A stretch of 64,000 nucleotides of DNA from Camellia lanceoleosa (GCA_025200525.1 CM045770.1:125403429-125467428); one strand, 5' to 3'. Numbered from the stretch's first letter, positions 46,869 through 58,600 are shown. Notes: generated from the letters alone by a model not told the origin. Made by a program: numbers and translations.

Positions 46869-47309
46869 TAGGGGTGTAAATTTGGCCCGGCCCGGTCCAT
46901 GTCGGGCCTCACGGGCTCCCGCCAAAATTCGGGTCGAGCCAGGCCGATCCACGGGCCAAAAAATTAGCCCAGGCCCAACCCTAGGCCTAGGGGTATTCGG
47001 GCCTTGGGTGGACCGGTGGGCCGGGCCTCAGGCCAGCCCCATAGGCCTGGGCCTAGCCTCCAACTTGGGTGGCCTTGACCATTTTTTTTTTTCTACCAAA
47101 ATTTTATTATTTTCCACTAAAAAAGACATTGAGACTCGAGCGGGCCAGACAAGCCGGGCCTTGAATAGGCCATGGGCCGGGCCAGGCGGGTCGAGGCGGG
47201 CTTAAAAATGATGGCCCAGGCCCAAACGGGCCTAAATAGGCTAGGCTCACCATGGGCCGCGGGCATGCTTCGAGCCGCCCACGGGCCGCAGGCCATTTTT
47301 ACACTCCTA
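46869..47309. mobile_element. hAT-type MITE (441 bp) with 8-bp duplication ATATTGAG
   Basis: Ends TAGGGGTGTAAA and (reverse complement of the right end) TAGGAGTGTAAAA. ATATTGAG flanks at 46861-46868 and 47310-47317. The interior is GC-rich (GGCCCGGCCC words). No transposase. The 8-bp duplication supports hAT. Confidence 0.92.
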
Positions 47310-47317
47310 ATATTGAG

Positions 47318-47794
47318 GGCTGATTTGGGTATGGTTCACAGGGTGTGTGATAATCAAATTCAACATTTAAAATTAGTGATAATCAATTATATTATTTTGT
47401 TATCACTTAAAAATTTAAGTGCTTCTTAAAATGTAGGTTAAAATTTAAGAAAAAATTGAAATCATATTTGAACTTCCTTAATTCTAATTGAATTTATAAA
47501 TATTAAATATAAGTATCAATATACATTATTACAAATTCACCATCACCAACTCCGAAGTGGGCTCTCTCTCTCCACTCTATGATGGGCCGAGCTAAGGGAT
47601 CAGTCTTGGCCCACTCCCCACTTCGAAGAGGGGAAGACCATGGGCCTGGCTATAGCACCACTCCCCACTCCAAAGCGGGTAAATCCATAAAATGGGATCC
47701 AAGGCTCCCACTCAACGACAACATGAGTGCTAACAGATCAGTCAATACTTTGTAAAGTAAAAAGCATGTGGTGTCCGCGAATGACGGATCTTGC
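47318..47794. other. Spacer before element C
   Basis: No gene. Contains repeated CCACTCCCCACT and GAAG(C/T)GGG words near 47560-47690. Confidence 0.5.
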
Positions 47795-47878
47795 TGTAGA
47801 CACCCCATTTTTGACCGTCCTCAAGACTTGGATGTCACCGTTTGAACACCCGGTGATTATCCATGTTCGTGTTCGTTT
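47795..47878 (+). repeat. LTR stub of element C
   Basis: First 84 bp of the LTR (matches 48625-48708), then a jump at GTTCGTTTG to internal sequence matching 63030 onward. Confidence 0.85.
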
Positions 47879-48624
47879 GCATTGTAGTGTAATTATTGCA
47901 TCCAGCATTAGGATCATTATTCTTTCCTCAGCGGGTCGTCACCCCACTCATGTCAATCCACCCAATACTTGTTCTTGTGTCCGTCTACATCACTCATAGT
48001 TCAGACATCGTTCTATGGTAGACGGACTCGTTACTTCCATCAATCTATTTGACATTTGTGTGGTTTTGAATCGCTCACGGTTGAATCATGATTCAATTGC
48101 TTTGCATGTAGTTTGCATAGTTTCAATTGCATTGCATTATCATTTGCATTGTTTATACTTAGTTTTGTATATAATGCACATCATTTTGCATTCATCATTG
48201 CATTGACATGCATATGACTAACAATATTGTACCTGTTAAGTTTGCTTTCTTTGCAGGCACAATATTGTATGTACGGCTCATTTGAGGTCGGTGCAACCGG
48301 ACGAGCCGCACAGGTATTGTATCCTCCGCGTGAGACGTTTCGAGAATTGCATAATTCTCTTACATCCTTTCTGCATTGTAGTGTAGATTGGTGTATGCTA
48401 GCTTATAACTGTTGCATGTGTGCTTCATTACAGCTTCCTTTGCATGATCATAAGTTATGCTCGGCCTTTTGCATCGTCTGTTGCATTTTGCCCCGCGCAA
48501 GATACCTTATTTGTCTTGCATGTTTGTCTAAGTCTTCAGCCTTGTCAAAAATGGGTCATCTCTGGGCTTTGACATTCACTCCCGTCATTGTTATGACTTC
48601 CGAGTTCTGTCAAAGAGGGGCAAC
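47879..48624 (+). other. Duplicated 3' internal end of element C
   Basis: About 98 percent identical by eye to 63030-63775. Ends in the polypurine tract AAAGAGGGG (48612-48620) four bases before the next LTR. No gene. Confidence 0.85.
48612..48620 (+). other. Polypurine tract before the middle LTR
   Basis: AAAGAGGGG followed by CAAC and the LTR start TGTAGACACC. Confidence 0.8.
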
Positions 48625-48849
48625 TGTAGACACCCCATTTTTGATGGTCCTCAAGACTTGGACGTCACCGTTTGAACACCCGGTGATTATCCATGTTCGT
48701 GTTCGTTTGGAGTTCCCGGAGTTCTCGGCTACGCGCCTTGCCTCAGGACCTCCGAACTTGACCGTTTTGTGTCTGGTTTTGCACCAAATACTTGTGTTTT
48801 GCCTTGGAGGGGCAGGGAATGCCTTTTGAGGCATCCCCACACACCACCG

Positions 48850-48970
48850 GCAGTGGCTAGAGGCCACCGGCTGGTTGATGTTGCCATCGGCACTATATTG
48901 TGCCGGTCGGCACTATTTTGTGCTGGTCGGCAGTCAATTTTGTCAAAATGACAATTTTGCCCTGCCGACT
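48850..48970 (+). repeat. U3 GTGCCGGTCGGCA module array of element C
   Basis: Words CACCGGC, GGCACTATATTGTGCC and GTGCCGGTCGGCAC. Nearly the same words stand upstream of the antisense gene (60940-61030) and after the acceptor (50985-51105). Confidence 0.75.
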
Positions 48971-49025
48971 ACTGTGCAGTTGCTTTATGAGATATTTTAA
49001 GGCAGCTGTCTTGCATTGGTTTCCT

Positions 49026-49092
49026 CTCCATACACGTGTATGGAGGGATGAGCTTCTTGGTGGCTTAACTTGTAAGCTTTGTTGCCTATAAC
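49026..49092 (+). promoter_or_regulatory. Putative promoter of element C LTR
   Basis: CTCCATACACGTGTATGGAG (49026-49045), a perfect 20-bp palindrome with a G-box core, then TATAAC at 49087-49092, about 42 bp on. Confidence 0.6.
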
Positions 49093-49379
49093 ATAACTCT
49101 TCCTCCTCTTGGCTCAAGGGTTGAAAGGGTGAGACATTTTTAGAGAGAAAAGACAGAGAAGAAGCTCTGGTTCTAGGTTAGAAGTTTTGTATCTATCCTA
49201 TCTCTCTTCTTCCCTCTTATTTGTACACTAGGTGTTTGTGACTTACTATTGCTCATCAACACCTAGTGTTTCACCTTCTCTAGGTTTTTGAGGGTCCAGA
49301 GGTTTGTTCTTGGTGCCTTGGAGTTGGATTCAAGCAAAGGAAAGCAACAACACCAACATTGTTGAAGAGGTCTTCAAGG

Positions 49380-50976
49380 GTAACAAAACTAGCCTTTTAT
49401 TCCCCATTTTTGCATCTTATTTTTACCTGTCTTAAAGCTGTTTTTGTGCTTAGTGCTTAATACAAAAAAAGTTCTGTTTTTAGGCCCTCTTGATAGTTTA
49501 TTAAGAGTGTTTGGTGGTTTGGGTAGGTTTGACCACCCTTAGGCCTTGAAAAGGGCCTCATTTTGTGCTATTTTGTTGAGATCCGGGATTCTGGTGTTTG
49601 GGTCTCTTCACCACTGAAATCTTGAGGGATTTCAATGGTGAAGATGATGCCTTAAAGTCCCAAGAAGGAGGGGGGTCACCCCCTCTCCTTGATGTCCTTG
49701 AAAAGGGCAAGTTTTGCCTCTTGAGGGAGCATTGTGCTTGAGTGTGTGTTGAGCATGTATGGACTGTTATTCATGCTTATTATATCATGATTTAACGTTG
49801 CTATGTGTTGGTTTTGGTCCCTTATGCATGCTTAGCATAGTTGCCATGTAATGCCTTGTATTGCCTTAACATGCCTTGGGTTGTTAGCCTTTGTTTGAGC
49901 ATGATTTAGGCTTAGATTCGTGAATGTTTTGTGCTTATTTTGACATGTTTTAGCTCTGTCCATAGTCATTTGGGTTGATCTTGGCATGCATTATATAGCC
50001 CCTTTGCACTTTAGGCTTGCTAGCCTTTGAGCATGCATGTGTAGCATGTGTTGCTTACTTCATTTTGATGGTTTGGAATCATCTAGCATGTCATTTCAGT
50101 CCCTTTGGTGTGCTTGTATGCTTGCCTTAGTTGCCTCTTTAATGCTTTTAAAAGCATGTATTGAATGCTCCATGTTTTGGTCATTGTGCATGCCTTTGGA
50201 TTCATGCCATTTAGATGCCATCTAAGTGGTCTTTTAGGCTTAGTTTTATGTGTTAAAACTCTGTTTTTAATTGGTTAAGTGTTACCATGTGTGGTTGTAA
50301 TATGTGTGGTTCAATGCCTCATTGGTTTGCCTTAAGTACTTGGGCCACTTGTTGCATGCTTAACCTACTTTGTTGCTTGGTTTAGCATCATATCTTGCAT
50401 GATTTTAGAGCTCATGTTGCATGCTAATCACCCATGCTATCTCCTTTCAAGTGTGCTTGAGAGTGGTTTGTTTAATGCTTAAGTTGTATGCCTTAACATG
50501 TGTACATGTGCATGTGTGTTTAGCTCTCATGCTTAGCATTTTGGCTACTGATTTTGGGGCCATTTGGGATGGCCTAAGTCATGTTTAAGCCCACCCCATT
50601 GTTTGGTTTACATGTTTGTCTTGTAGGTGTGTTTGCATATTAACATCCTTACATTACATTGCCCATATTGCATACTAGCCAACATGCTTAGGATTTCATT
50701 GCATTCACATGCATGCTAGGCCTCTTGAGACAAACATGATAGAGGTTTGGCACCCTTGCTTTGTTTGTTTGCATTGCATGCATTTGAAATTGAAAGTGCA
50801 CATTTGGTTCCTTGGGCCATCATGCATGGGAATGCGTGATTGGTGGCCCGAGAATCGAGGCACATGTCCATTTGAGTCACAAATATGATAAGGGGCATGA
50901 TTGGTGCATACATTGTTGGAATTACATTGCCATGCAAGTTTTTGCCTTCTGCTACTGTGAGTTGTAGGTTCTGCAG
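49380..50976 (+). other. Putative intron inside the element C LTR
   Basis: Donor TCTTCAAGG|GTAACA at 49380, acceptor AGGTTCTGCAG ending 50976. Same place as in A, S1 and R, though the acceptor string is less alike. Confidence 0.45.
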
Positions 50977-50984
50977 ACATTTAG

Positions 50985-51105
50985 TGCCGGCCGGCAGTGT
51001 TTAGTGCCGACCGGTAGTCTATAGATAGCCGATGGATGAATTTTGTGCCGGTGACCACATACTTCAGCCGGTGGCATTTCCCTTCGGCCGGTGATATTCC
51101 CCAGT
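50985..51105 (+). repeat. Downstream module array of element C
   Basis: GTGCCGGCCGGCAGTGTTT, GTGCCGACCGG and GGCCGGTGATATTCC words, directly after the presumed acceptor, matching the U3 array. Confidence 0.7.
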
Positions 51106-52396
51106 GCCTTGAGAAGTGGTTCTGAGACTTTGGCAGTCTTCTGAGGTGCAAAGCAGGGAAAACAGAGGCAGGCTAGGCATGGCAGTGCAATTTCGAGCGG
51201 AATCCAAGCACACGTCCATTGAGCCCTCGCCCCGAGGCGGTTTACTGCTTTTCTTAGATTAATTATTTTGTTAATTTAATTAATTTGTAATATTTAATTA
51301 ACTTGCGTAGTTAATTAATTTGTATTATTCTTTTGGTCCCCCCGAGCGAGGGCGTATTTGTAATAAGTGTGTGTGAGTGGGTATATGTCTTCCAACCCCA
51401 CGTCTTTCTTCCCTTTTACTTACCTGCTTTTAATGGTTAGTATTAGGGCACGTTTATTTTAGCATACCTTATGCTATGCATGCGTGCATCCATGCATTTG
51501 TTGACATGCATCGGGCTCGGTACATCATACAAACTGCATTGTATTTTTAATTCCAAATTGAATACGTGCATCGAATAAAGTACATTTCACGTGCCATGTT
51601 TAGGGTTAGCCGAGCCTATCCTAGTCACATTCTGTATGTGATGCATTAGTCACTTAACATGAACTAGGACATGCATGTTTGCTAACTAGTTTATTGTTTT
51701 GGCACGGAGTACAATGTAAGTATTTATGCTTTAGCATATCGCATGCGTGTGAATGTTAACATGGTAGTAGGCTTGCCATGCGGCTAGTTGCTTACATGGG
51801 ATAAACTGTTTGAATGCCTGTGGGTGGAGGTTGGGTTGTTTGAGTTGGAAAATTCATTGAAATCCGTGTTTTAGCCTACTTGCGAGTAGCAAATTCCAAA
51901 GCATTTTCAAAACCAACGGATATGCAATGCTTGTTTCCAAATTAGGCGATCTAGTCTATACTTGTTTGCTGTGCGCATAACATAGTAATTCTAGGCTAAT
52001 AACTGGAATAAGAACGCATAAAGTTTTCAAAACCGGATATCACGGTTAGTAGAGGCCGGTCTTCGGACCGGGCGAAAGGGGGTGCTCATAGCTGACCTTC
52101 CCCGATCGTACCCAAGCTCTCGAGCCAAGACCACTTTGGTGATGACGGACATGTGGCCTTCGGCACCGAGTCAGGGTTTCCTAAATTTCCCATTTTAAAT
52201 ATTTAGGTGGCGACTCTGTAATCTGGCAAAGCAGTCCATGTTTGGCACTACTTTTCAAAAAATCTGTTTTTCTTCAAAACGATTTGCCGGATTTGGACTC
52301 TTTGGTTCAGATGTAGAATCGACACAAATTGAGTCCGAACTGTAGTGACCCAATATGAGCAGGCAGGACTTAACCCTCCCGGCGTTCGGGGGCGTC

Positions 52397-52420
52397 TGGT
52401 TCACTCACTTTGGGGATGTT
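52397..52420 (+). other. Primer-binding site region of element C
   Basis: TGGTTCACTCACTTTGGGGA follows the LTR end. It corresponds to TGGCGACTC in element A but is altered. Confidence 0.5.
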
Positions 52421-53082
52421 TAGCGAGCTTGACTCGAACTCGTGATATCCTGATTTGACTACACTTATGTGTTTCTTTGCATTGCATGTGCATTGGTGCG
52501 CCTAGGACACCGTGTTGGCCATTTACTATTCCTGAATGGTTTGCCGGAGGCTTGTCTTGTCAAGGCATGTCCATAAGGCTGACCGGTTGCGGGCTTTTCG
52601 ACCATTCGACCTAGTGCATATTCGGATCCATAGTGACCATTCCAAACTAGGACAGGTTGCTTACCCGATGTTAGGTTGTTTGAAACCGCTCTGTGCGTAG
52701 TGAAACCCTAGCTCCTGACAAAATAGGACAGGGAAACCCTACCCCAACATAGGGGTGTATTGGCTCTCTTTTACCTGTTATGTGCTTTTAAAGTGTACCT
52801 CTGCAGGGGGGGAACGCATATATCAGTTTGCAAGTTTGGGTATCCGGCCTGAGGGCACCAGTATCAGTGTTGTTGAGAACCAGTTATGTCTGCGGGTGTC
52901 AGTTCAGTTTTGAACAGTGATTCTGGGGAACAGTGATCAGTGGTAGAGCGCAGTTGTCCGGCTACACCCGTGTTTGATCTTTTTGGGGCTTGAAATGCTA
53001 CTTGTTTTTCGTTTCAGTTCAGAGATTCAGAGAGTTGATCCAGCACAGCCAGTGTCTTCTCCTCGCTGAGGCAAGACTGAGC
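52421..53082 (+). other. Leader of element C before gag
   Basis: Matches 1020-1700 of element A. No gene. Confidence 0.6.
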
Positions 53083-54080
53083 ATGACGCAGAACTCAGAA
53101 GAGATCGTGGTCATGACGGCCGCGTTGAGTCAAGGAATCACCCTACAAGGTAAGGCTAACATTGATCTGCCACATCCACCTAGGTCGCCTGCCGCGCATC
53201 CAATCTGGACTCCTCAATTATATTAGGCTCGCGAACCCACCACATTTGAACTAATGGGAATGATAGGTGATCTTCAAAGATCCGTGGCGGATCTCGCCTA
53301 TGGAATGTCTGTTTCGCCACCAGTTGCACCATATGCCGGAGGCTTTGTACCCCAAGAGCCCCCGCTACTGGGACGAATTGTAATTGAACTCAACCAACCG
53401 GAGATGGCCTCCAGCTATGGCAACGACGCATCGAACCAAGTTCTAGATCAGGCCGAGGCTAGAGACAAAGGCAAGATGAAGGCAGATGCCGACCCCATCG
53501 AACAACTGCTGTGGGCAGTCGAGGCTTTGAAAGCCGGGGGAATGAACAAGCAACAGATATCCGCAGTTACGTCAAAAGCTGTGGAGGATGCTTTCCCCAC
53601 TCCGCCTGAGGGCAATTCCAGTCAATCGGAGAACCGGGATGGGCCCCGTCATGCCAAAACAGTTCTTCCCGCTCCCAACCTCGCATCCGGGAAGGATCAG
53701 AAATCCAAGGCCGCACCTGCCGATCCGTTCGCTAGTGCATCTAGCAAGAGTGCTCAGACTCCAAAGTACCTGCCCCGAGGGCGCAGGGTCTTCCATGCTC
53801 TCTACATGCCATTATCCAAGGCGCTTCAAATCCTTGCCGAGAGGGGACACCTTAAACCCTTGGAGCCTCGGCCTCTCCCGAAGAATCTCCCTGCCACACA
53901 TGATCTCGCTTCAGATCAGGCGTACCACCGCCAGACCGCCATGCTACCGACAATTGTTTCTACCTCCGGCATGAGGTGCAAGATTTGATTGACAACGAGG
54001 TTATTCTCCCGTCTACCTCAGCAAAGTCCGTCACCACTCAGTTGTTGGATTCTGAGGATACAGATACTGCAAGTATGTAA
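53083..54080 (+). pseudogene. gag: gag of element C, core deleted
   Basis: N-terminal frame from ATG near 53083 (MTQNSEEIVVMTAALSQGIT) runs to a stop at 53226. From 53254 a 244-codon frame carries LMGMIGDLQRSVADLAYGMS, an acidic linker and the C-terminal block YMPLSKALQILAERGHLKPL, also found in element A. The central gag domain seen in A (2177-2587) is missing, apparently without loss of frame. A one-base loss near 53936 breaks the zinc motif; beyond it the right frame reads NCFYLRHEVQDLIDNEVILP up to a stop at 54080. Such a protein could not form a normal capsid. Confidence 0.8.
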
Positions 54081-54914
54081 TCAGAAGGTGAACCGCTCAT
54101 GGGCGTTGTCTGTACATTTTTGGATGTGGCGTTTGGCACGCATTTTTGAGCACCTGCCAATGCTAGTTTTGTAAATCCTGACTTGGGTGTCGAGTCAGTC
54201 TCTTGTTTTGTTTTGAGTCTGTCTCTTTGTATGGAGTCAGTATTTTGCTTACAAGGTCTGTCTTGTTGTAATGAGTCAGTCCTTCTTATATAGTATACCA
54301 GGTGATTTCGAGGTTGTTGCCTCAAACACCATTTTGTCTTGTAATTAGTTGCTTTTGCTTTTTGAGCCTGTTGCTGCCGAGGAGCCGGTTATACCAGCAA
54401 ATCTGAACGAAACAGCTGCGGCTATCATGTGCTGTATTTGTTGCTATTTGAGTTTGCCATGCCGGAAAATGTGAATGGAACGACAGTGCATTCCGCCTGC
54501 TCTCTTGTGCCTTGAATATCGTTATGATAACCTAAGTTTTTCATAAAACCCCTATTTCGAACACTGCGGTGATGAAAACGAAGAGGAAGTAATTCCTCGG
54601 GTTTTGTAAAATTTTGATCATTTTGAGAGAAAGAGAGGCTTGCTAAGATTTTAATGAATGAAATCATGCTTGTCGGCATGAGTACTGAGAAGGACCCTGA
54701 CCTAATCCAGACTGGTTCCACACTATCTTCAACACGAGCGATTTGTCGCTTTCTTAAAAACTTTCAAAAACAAAATGTCTTGCGCAGTCTTGCGAAGACC
54801 GGTGTGGAACCGCTCTTGAGATTGTACAGCCCAGGATCGTTCTCGGTCTCAAGTTTCAATTCATCTGTTGCAAACTGGATCCGTTCAAAACGTTCAATAC
54901 CATGAAACGTCTGT
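54081..54914 (+). other. Internal non-coding region after gag, element C
   Basis: GAGTCAGTC/GAGTCTGTC words as in element A at 3213-3983. No pol frame. Confidence 0.6.
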
Positions 54915-55090
54915 GTGGCCAGATTTGAAGCAGCCCTCGAACAAGAGGCACCAAAGTCAGATCAAGAAGATCAGATCTCATCAGAAAAAGCTTGCAAAGC
55001 TAGATCAGAAGCACCCCTCGAACTAGGGGCAAAAATATCTGATGTGCTCGAAGAGCCAAAGGTGGATTTTTTTGCAAATCAATACAACGG
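54915..55090 (+). other. Conserved short reading frame, element C copy
   Basis: MARFEAALEQEAPKSDQEDQ and on, same frame as 4054-4232 in element A. Acidic, no known domain. The C frame continues into lysine-rich sequence up to 55286. Confidence 0.4.
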
Positions 55091-55737
55091 TCGCTCTCCT
55101 GGATATGGAGAGGCTTCAATCTCAAAACCATTTGGCATGGGCTTGCTACACTTTTACCCTTTGAGAGGCTCGCTGGACCGAAAACCCGGAAGGGCGGCCC
55201 AGGCAAAAGTTAGAGCAAAAGAAAGATACAAAAAAGAAGCAAAAAAAGAGAAGAGAAAATTCAAAAATATATATATATATATATAGCAAAAGAAATGAAA
55301 AAGAAAAGGAAAAGAATGAAAAAGAAAAACATGGCTCGCAAGGTCGAAAACCTGCAACAGGCACCTTGGCAAAAGTTAGAGCCTAAACATTGAAGGTTAA
55401 AATACCCGAGTGTACCTTAACTGGAACTACGTAAGGCTTGATTCCCATGTTTGGGATACGTAGGCAACTTCATCTTGAAGTCCAGCCCCCAACGCTTCCA
55501 TAGCGTCTCAGTCCATGTCATGGTTTTGATCACTTTTTGCCTCCTCCGAATCCAATGTCTCGATTCAGCAACCTGGAATTACATGACCAACTTCGTCTTG
55601 AAGTCCAAACCACCAACACCTTCCAGGTGACTGTGTCCATATATTGATTCAAGCCGTCTTCGCCTCCTCCGCGTCCGAGGGTCCGATTGTCATCAACAAG
55701 GACTGACTTACGACATGCCGTGGCATCATCCAAACAA

Positions 55738-55852
55738 GGGGCAACTTTCCGTTGCCACGCATTGCCATAAGTCACCCTGAGTTACCGTCCAAACCAGGGG
55801 CAACTTTCCGTTGCCTTATCCCCCTTTAAGCTAGGGGCAATTTTCCATTGCC
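55738..55852 (+). repeat. Array of three short hairpins in element C
   Basis: GGGGCAACTTTCCGTTGCC at 55738-55756 and 55797-55815, and GGGGCAATTTTCCATTGCC at 55834-55852. The third has changed both sides of one pair (C-G to T-A), so the stem is preserved. Confidence 0.88.
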
Positions 55853-57227
55853 TCCGATCCGAGGTTGCGCATCTCGAGGGTAGGTTCCATGCTCGTCAAG
55901 CATCGACTGCTTGCAAAAATAGTTTTTGAAAATTTTCACTGAGGTCGACTTATTTTCTCGAAAACTATTTTATTTTCAAAATTGGACCATGTTTGGACCC
56001 CAAAAAGGAGAATTTTCAGTGCTCGCAGCCTGATTCACATGATTTTCAAATCAAAAATTGAATAAGTGTGTTAATCCACTCTCATTTTTTATCAAAACTT
56101 TTTTAGGAAGAAAACAAAAAATGGTCAAAGTGACGAACTAGGGGCACAATTGAGTCAGGTCTTCTGTCTTTCCCCCGTCAACACACTTGCCCGAGAGGCA
56201 CCCTGTCTACCAGAAGAAGTGGCTGCGAGCTAGCTGTACCGGGCATGAACCCGCAACCTCTCATTTACCCGACAACCATGCCTGGGGAGGGATTGAAAAA
56301 TAAGAGAATAAAGAATAGGGAGGAGTAAGATGAGAGAAAAGTGAGAAAAGGGTTTTGAGAGAAAAACCGAGCTTGAGGGCCGAGTGATGTGAGTATCGCA
56401 AATCGGAAAGGGTGGGAATAATACCCGGAGGAACTTGCCCCTCGAGATCTGAGGTCTTTGTAAACACGTCAGTGTGTCGTGTCTTCTGATTTGTCGGTCT
56501 TGCTTTTGGCTTCGAGTCTTTTCCGAGCATATCTCGTTATGTCAGGTCGTGTGCCTTTGTTTCTTTGTTTGAGTTTGTCTTGTCGTGTCCTGTGGTAGGC
56601 TCGATACCCCGGTCGTGAAACCCATCCTCTTCCAAAAAGTAATCGCTTGTGCTCTGAATGCTGTGCCATTCTCTACATTTGTGTGAGGCATGAGAAGGAA
56701 AGGGATGATTTGGGACATCCGGATGTGTTTCAATTATAACTATTTCTGCTCTTCTGGTCCGTCTTGTCAGATTGGGTTGTAGGTTCAGAATTTGTTGTAT
56801 GCCGAATGGGCCGAATCTCGCCGCGTTATGATGCATCAATCCCCAGCAGATTAGTCCCCAGCAGAGTATGGGCTGTGTATCCAGTTTTGAGCAGTGGTTC
56901 GTATGTGTTGTGTTGCTGTTTAGTCGGTTGGTTATCTGATTATTACAGTGCAAGTGTTCAATTGTTAGACAACAAATCATTTTCATTTACATTTGAGGTG
57001 TAACATGATGCAATGCAGTGCAAAGTATGAAATATGCAGATATATACAAATGTAACACTTTTTTTTAGACAAAAAGTTCGTTCCATTTCATATCATCTCT
57101 TTCAAAGTACATAGTTTTGGGAACAAAAACCTGCCTGTGGCAGTACAAAGTACTCTATCTACCAAAGAAGAGAAAAGTACAAGAAAAGAAATAAAAGAAA
57201 TGGCAAAAGTCTGGGTCATCAGCATCA
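55853..57227 (+). other. Internal region between hairpins and antisense gene
   Basis: Matches 4850-5885 of element A up to about 56660, then C-specific sequence. No gene of known type. Confidence 0.55.
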
Positions 57228-57478
57228 TCAATGGCCTCGCGCCGGGGGATCTGTCCTCGCTCTCTTCTTGGGCAGAAGTCCAGGAGCATCACCAGAAGTG
57301 TCACTGTCTGAGCCCGAGTCGGCCTCCTCCTCGGACTCCACCGTCCTCGAACCGGAGCCCGCAGCCGCTCCCGGCGAAATCGCCTCCTCCGGTGTGCGGG
57401 GAATATCCTGCCATCCCGAGTAGAAATAGAAGGTTCAGATGGAGCGCCACCACCCACTGGAGGAATCGGGAAGGGAGG
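57228..57478 (-). pseudogene. PMD gene exon 6: acidic tail with nuclear signal
   Basis: Acceptor GTACTTTTCAG. Starts PPFPIPPVGGGAPSEPSIST, then a one-base frameshift. The next frame reads DIPRTPEEAISPGAAAGS, SRTVESEEEADSGSDSDTSG, DAPGLLPKKRARTDPPARGH and a stop at 57228. The acidic stretch and LPKKRART suggest a nuclear protein. The uncorrected frame is arginine-rich and less likely. Confidence 0.7.
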
Positions 57479-57550
57479 CTGAAAAGTACAAAAGACAAAT
57501 GCATCAAGACATGAAGCGTTTATCGGTGAGAATCGCAGGTGTATGAATAC

Positions 57551-57697
57551 GAGTATGAATGTCGTGAGCGCTTTATCAAGACAGTAATGCAGCAGTACAG
57601 TACGAGTATGAATGCCGTGAGCGCTTTATCGCATCGTAATGCAGCAGTATGAGTCTGAGTATGAATGCCGTGAGCGCTTTATCGTAATGCAAGCAGT
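57551..57697. repeat. 53-bp tandem repeat (3 copies) in intron 5
   Basis: GAGTATGAATG(C/T)CGTGAGC recurs at 57551, 57604 and 57657, within the last intron of the antisense gene. Confidence 0.85.
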
Positions 57698-57811
57698 GTA
57701 TGAATACAGTGTGTCAAGCGCTGTGAGGGCTGGGTATCCAGTGTTGTATCATGCATCAGATTATGCGAAGCAGTTTGTGTATGGTTCGAAGCTATGTCAG
57801 AGGGAACATAC

Positions 57812-57910
57812 CGGAAGGCCGTAAAAGGCTAGGAACTCGAAGGTCCGCTGCAACATCCCCGCCATGGAGGCATTCAGCTCCAATGACTGCCGGGTGTACT
57901 CAGAAGAAGC
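57812..57910 (-). CDS. PMD gene exon 5 (33 codons)
   Basis: Acceptor TTTTTGCAG, donor CTTCCG|GTATG. Reads ASSEYTRQSLELNASMAGML and QRTFEFLAFYGLP. Helical and without known catalytic residues. The intact frame and clean borders support the gene model. Confidence 0.75.
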
Positions 57911-57997
57911 CTGCAAAAATATCAGATGCATCAATATTTTGTGGAATACCAAATAAACCGAAATGAAATAACTGTATAGAAATGCAGTAATACATAC

Positions 57998-58512
57998 CGG
58001 AGATAAGTCGGGGACACTGACGAACTCGTGATCAGCTGGCGGAGGGGCGAAGGGAATCTGATAGGTGGCCCTATCCGACCCTCGGAAAGACAGTGAAGTA
58101 GGCAAAGCGGGCCAGCTAGCCTCCCGTCCTCTCTAGACTCCGCCCTTGCCGCGGACTCGAGCCCTCCTCGGCGCTCCTCCTACTCGCCTCGCCGCCGGCG
58201 CCGCAGTCTTCTCTCTCTGGCGACCACCACTCAACGGCCGCATGATGAAGGTCCGGACGTACTCTGAGTAATCGCCCTCGCCTCTTAAGCTCGCCCCAAC
58301 CGATGGTGTAGTCCACCATCTCGCCACGGTGAACGCCGGTCCTCATATGCTCGGAGGGTGCACCGACTATCTCGCCAGTAAGCCCAGGTTTGACGCAAGA
58401 AGCGCCACCAGTACCAAGCCCGGCCTCTAGCAAAATCCGTAACGCGAGGTCTCAACGGCGCCGCAAACCGATCCCGCACTATCGCCGCGAGGAGCCCAAG
58501 GTCGCCAGTGAT
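57998..58512 (-). pseudogene. PMD gene exon 4 (frameshifted)
   Basis: Starts ITGDLGLLAAIVRDRFAAPL in one frame. Sections in the other frames (EHMRTGVHRGEMVDYTIGWG, GDYSEYVRTFIMRPLSGG) follow, and it ends PPPADHEFVSVPDLSP before donor CTCCG|GTATG. At least two frameshifts. The block YVRTFIMRPL fits the end of PMD domains. Confidence 0.65.
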
Positions 58513-58600
58513 CTCAAATTGAAATACGCTTTGTTACCATCGGGTATTGCAAATATCTGATGGAAAAGCGAAGCTTAAATGAACTGCAAGTAAAACATAC

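Larger units (their letters stand above)
48625..52396 (+). repeat. Middle LTR of element C (about 3.8 kb)
   Basis: Starts TGTAGACACC after a polypurine tract and ends just before the PBS at 52397. Its first 225 bp match 63776-64000 almost perfectly. Layout: U3 with GTGCCGGTCGGCAC modules (48850-48970), G-box palindrome (49026-49045), TATA (49087-49092), donor (49380), acceptor (50975-50976), second module array (50985-51105), then the common 3' part. Its interior has no known coding. Confidence 0.85.

Noticed and set aside
46864..47205. 113-codon frame in the hAT MITE
   Set aside because: GC-rich MITE sequence; the opposite strand is open too.
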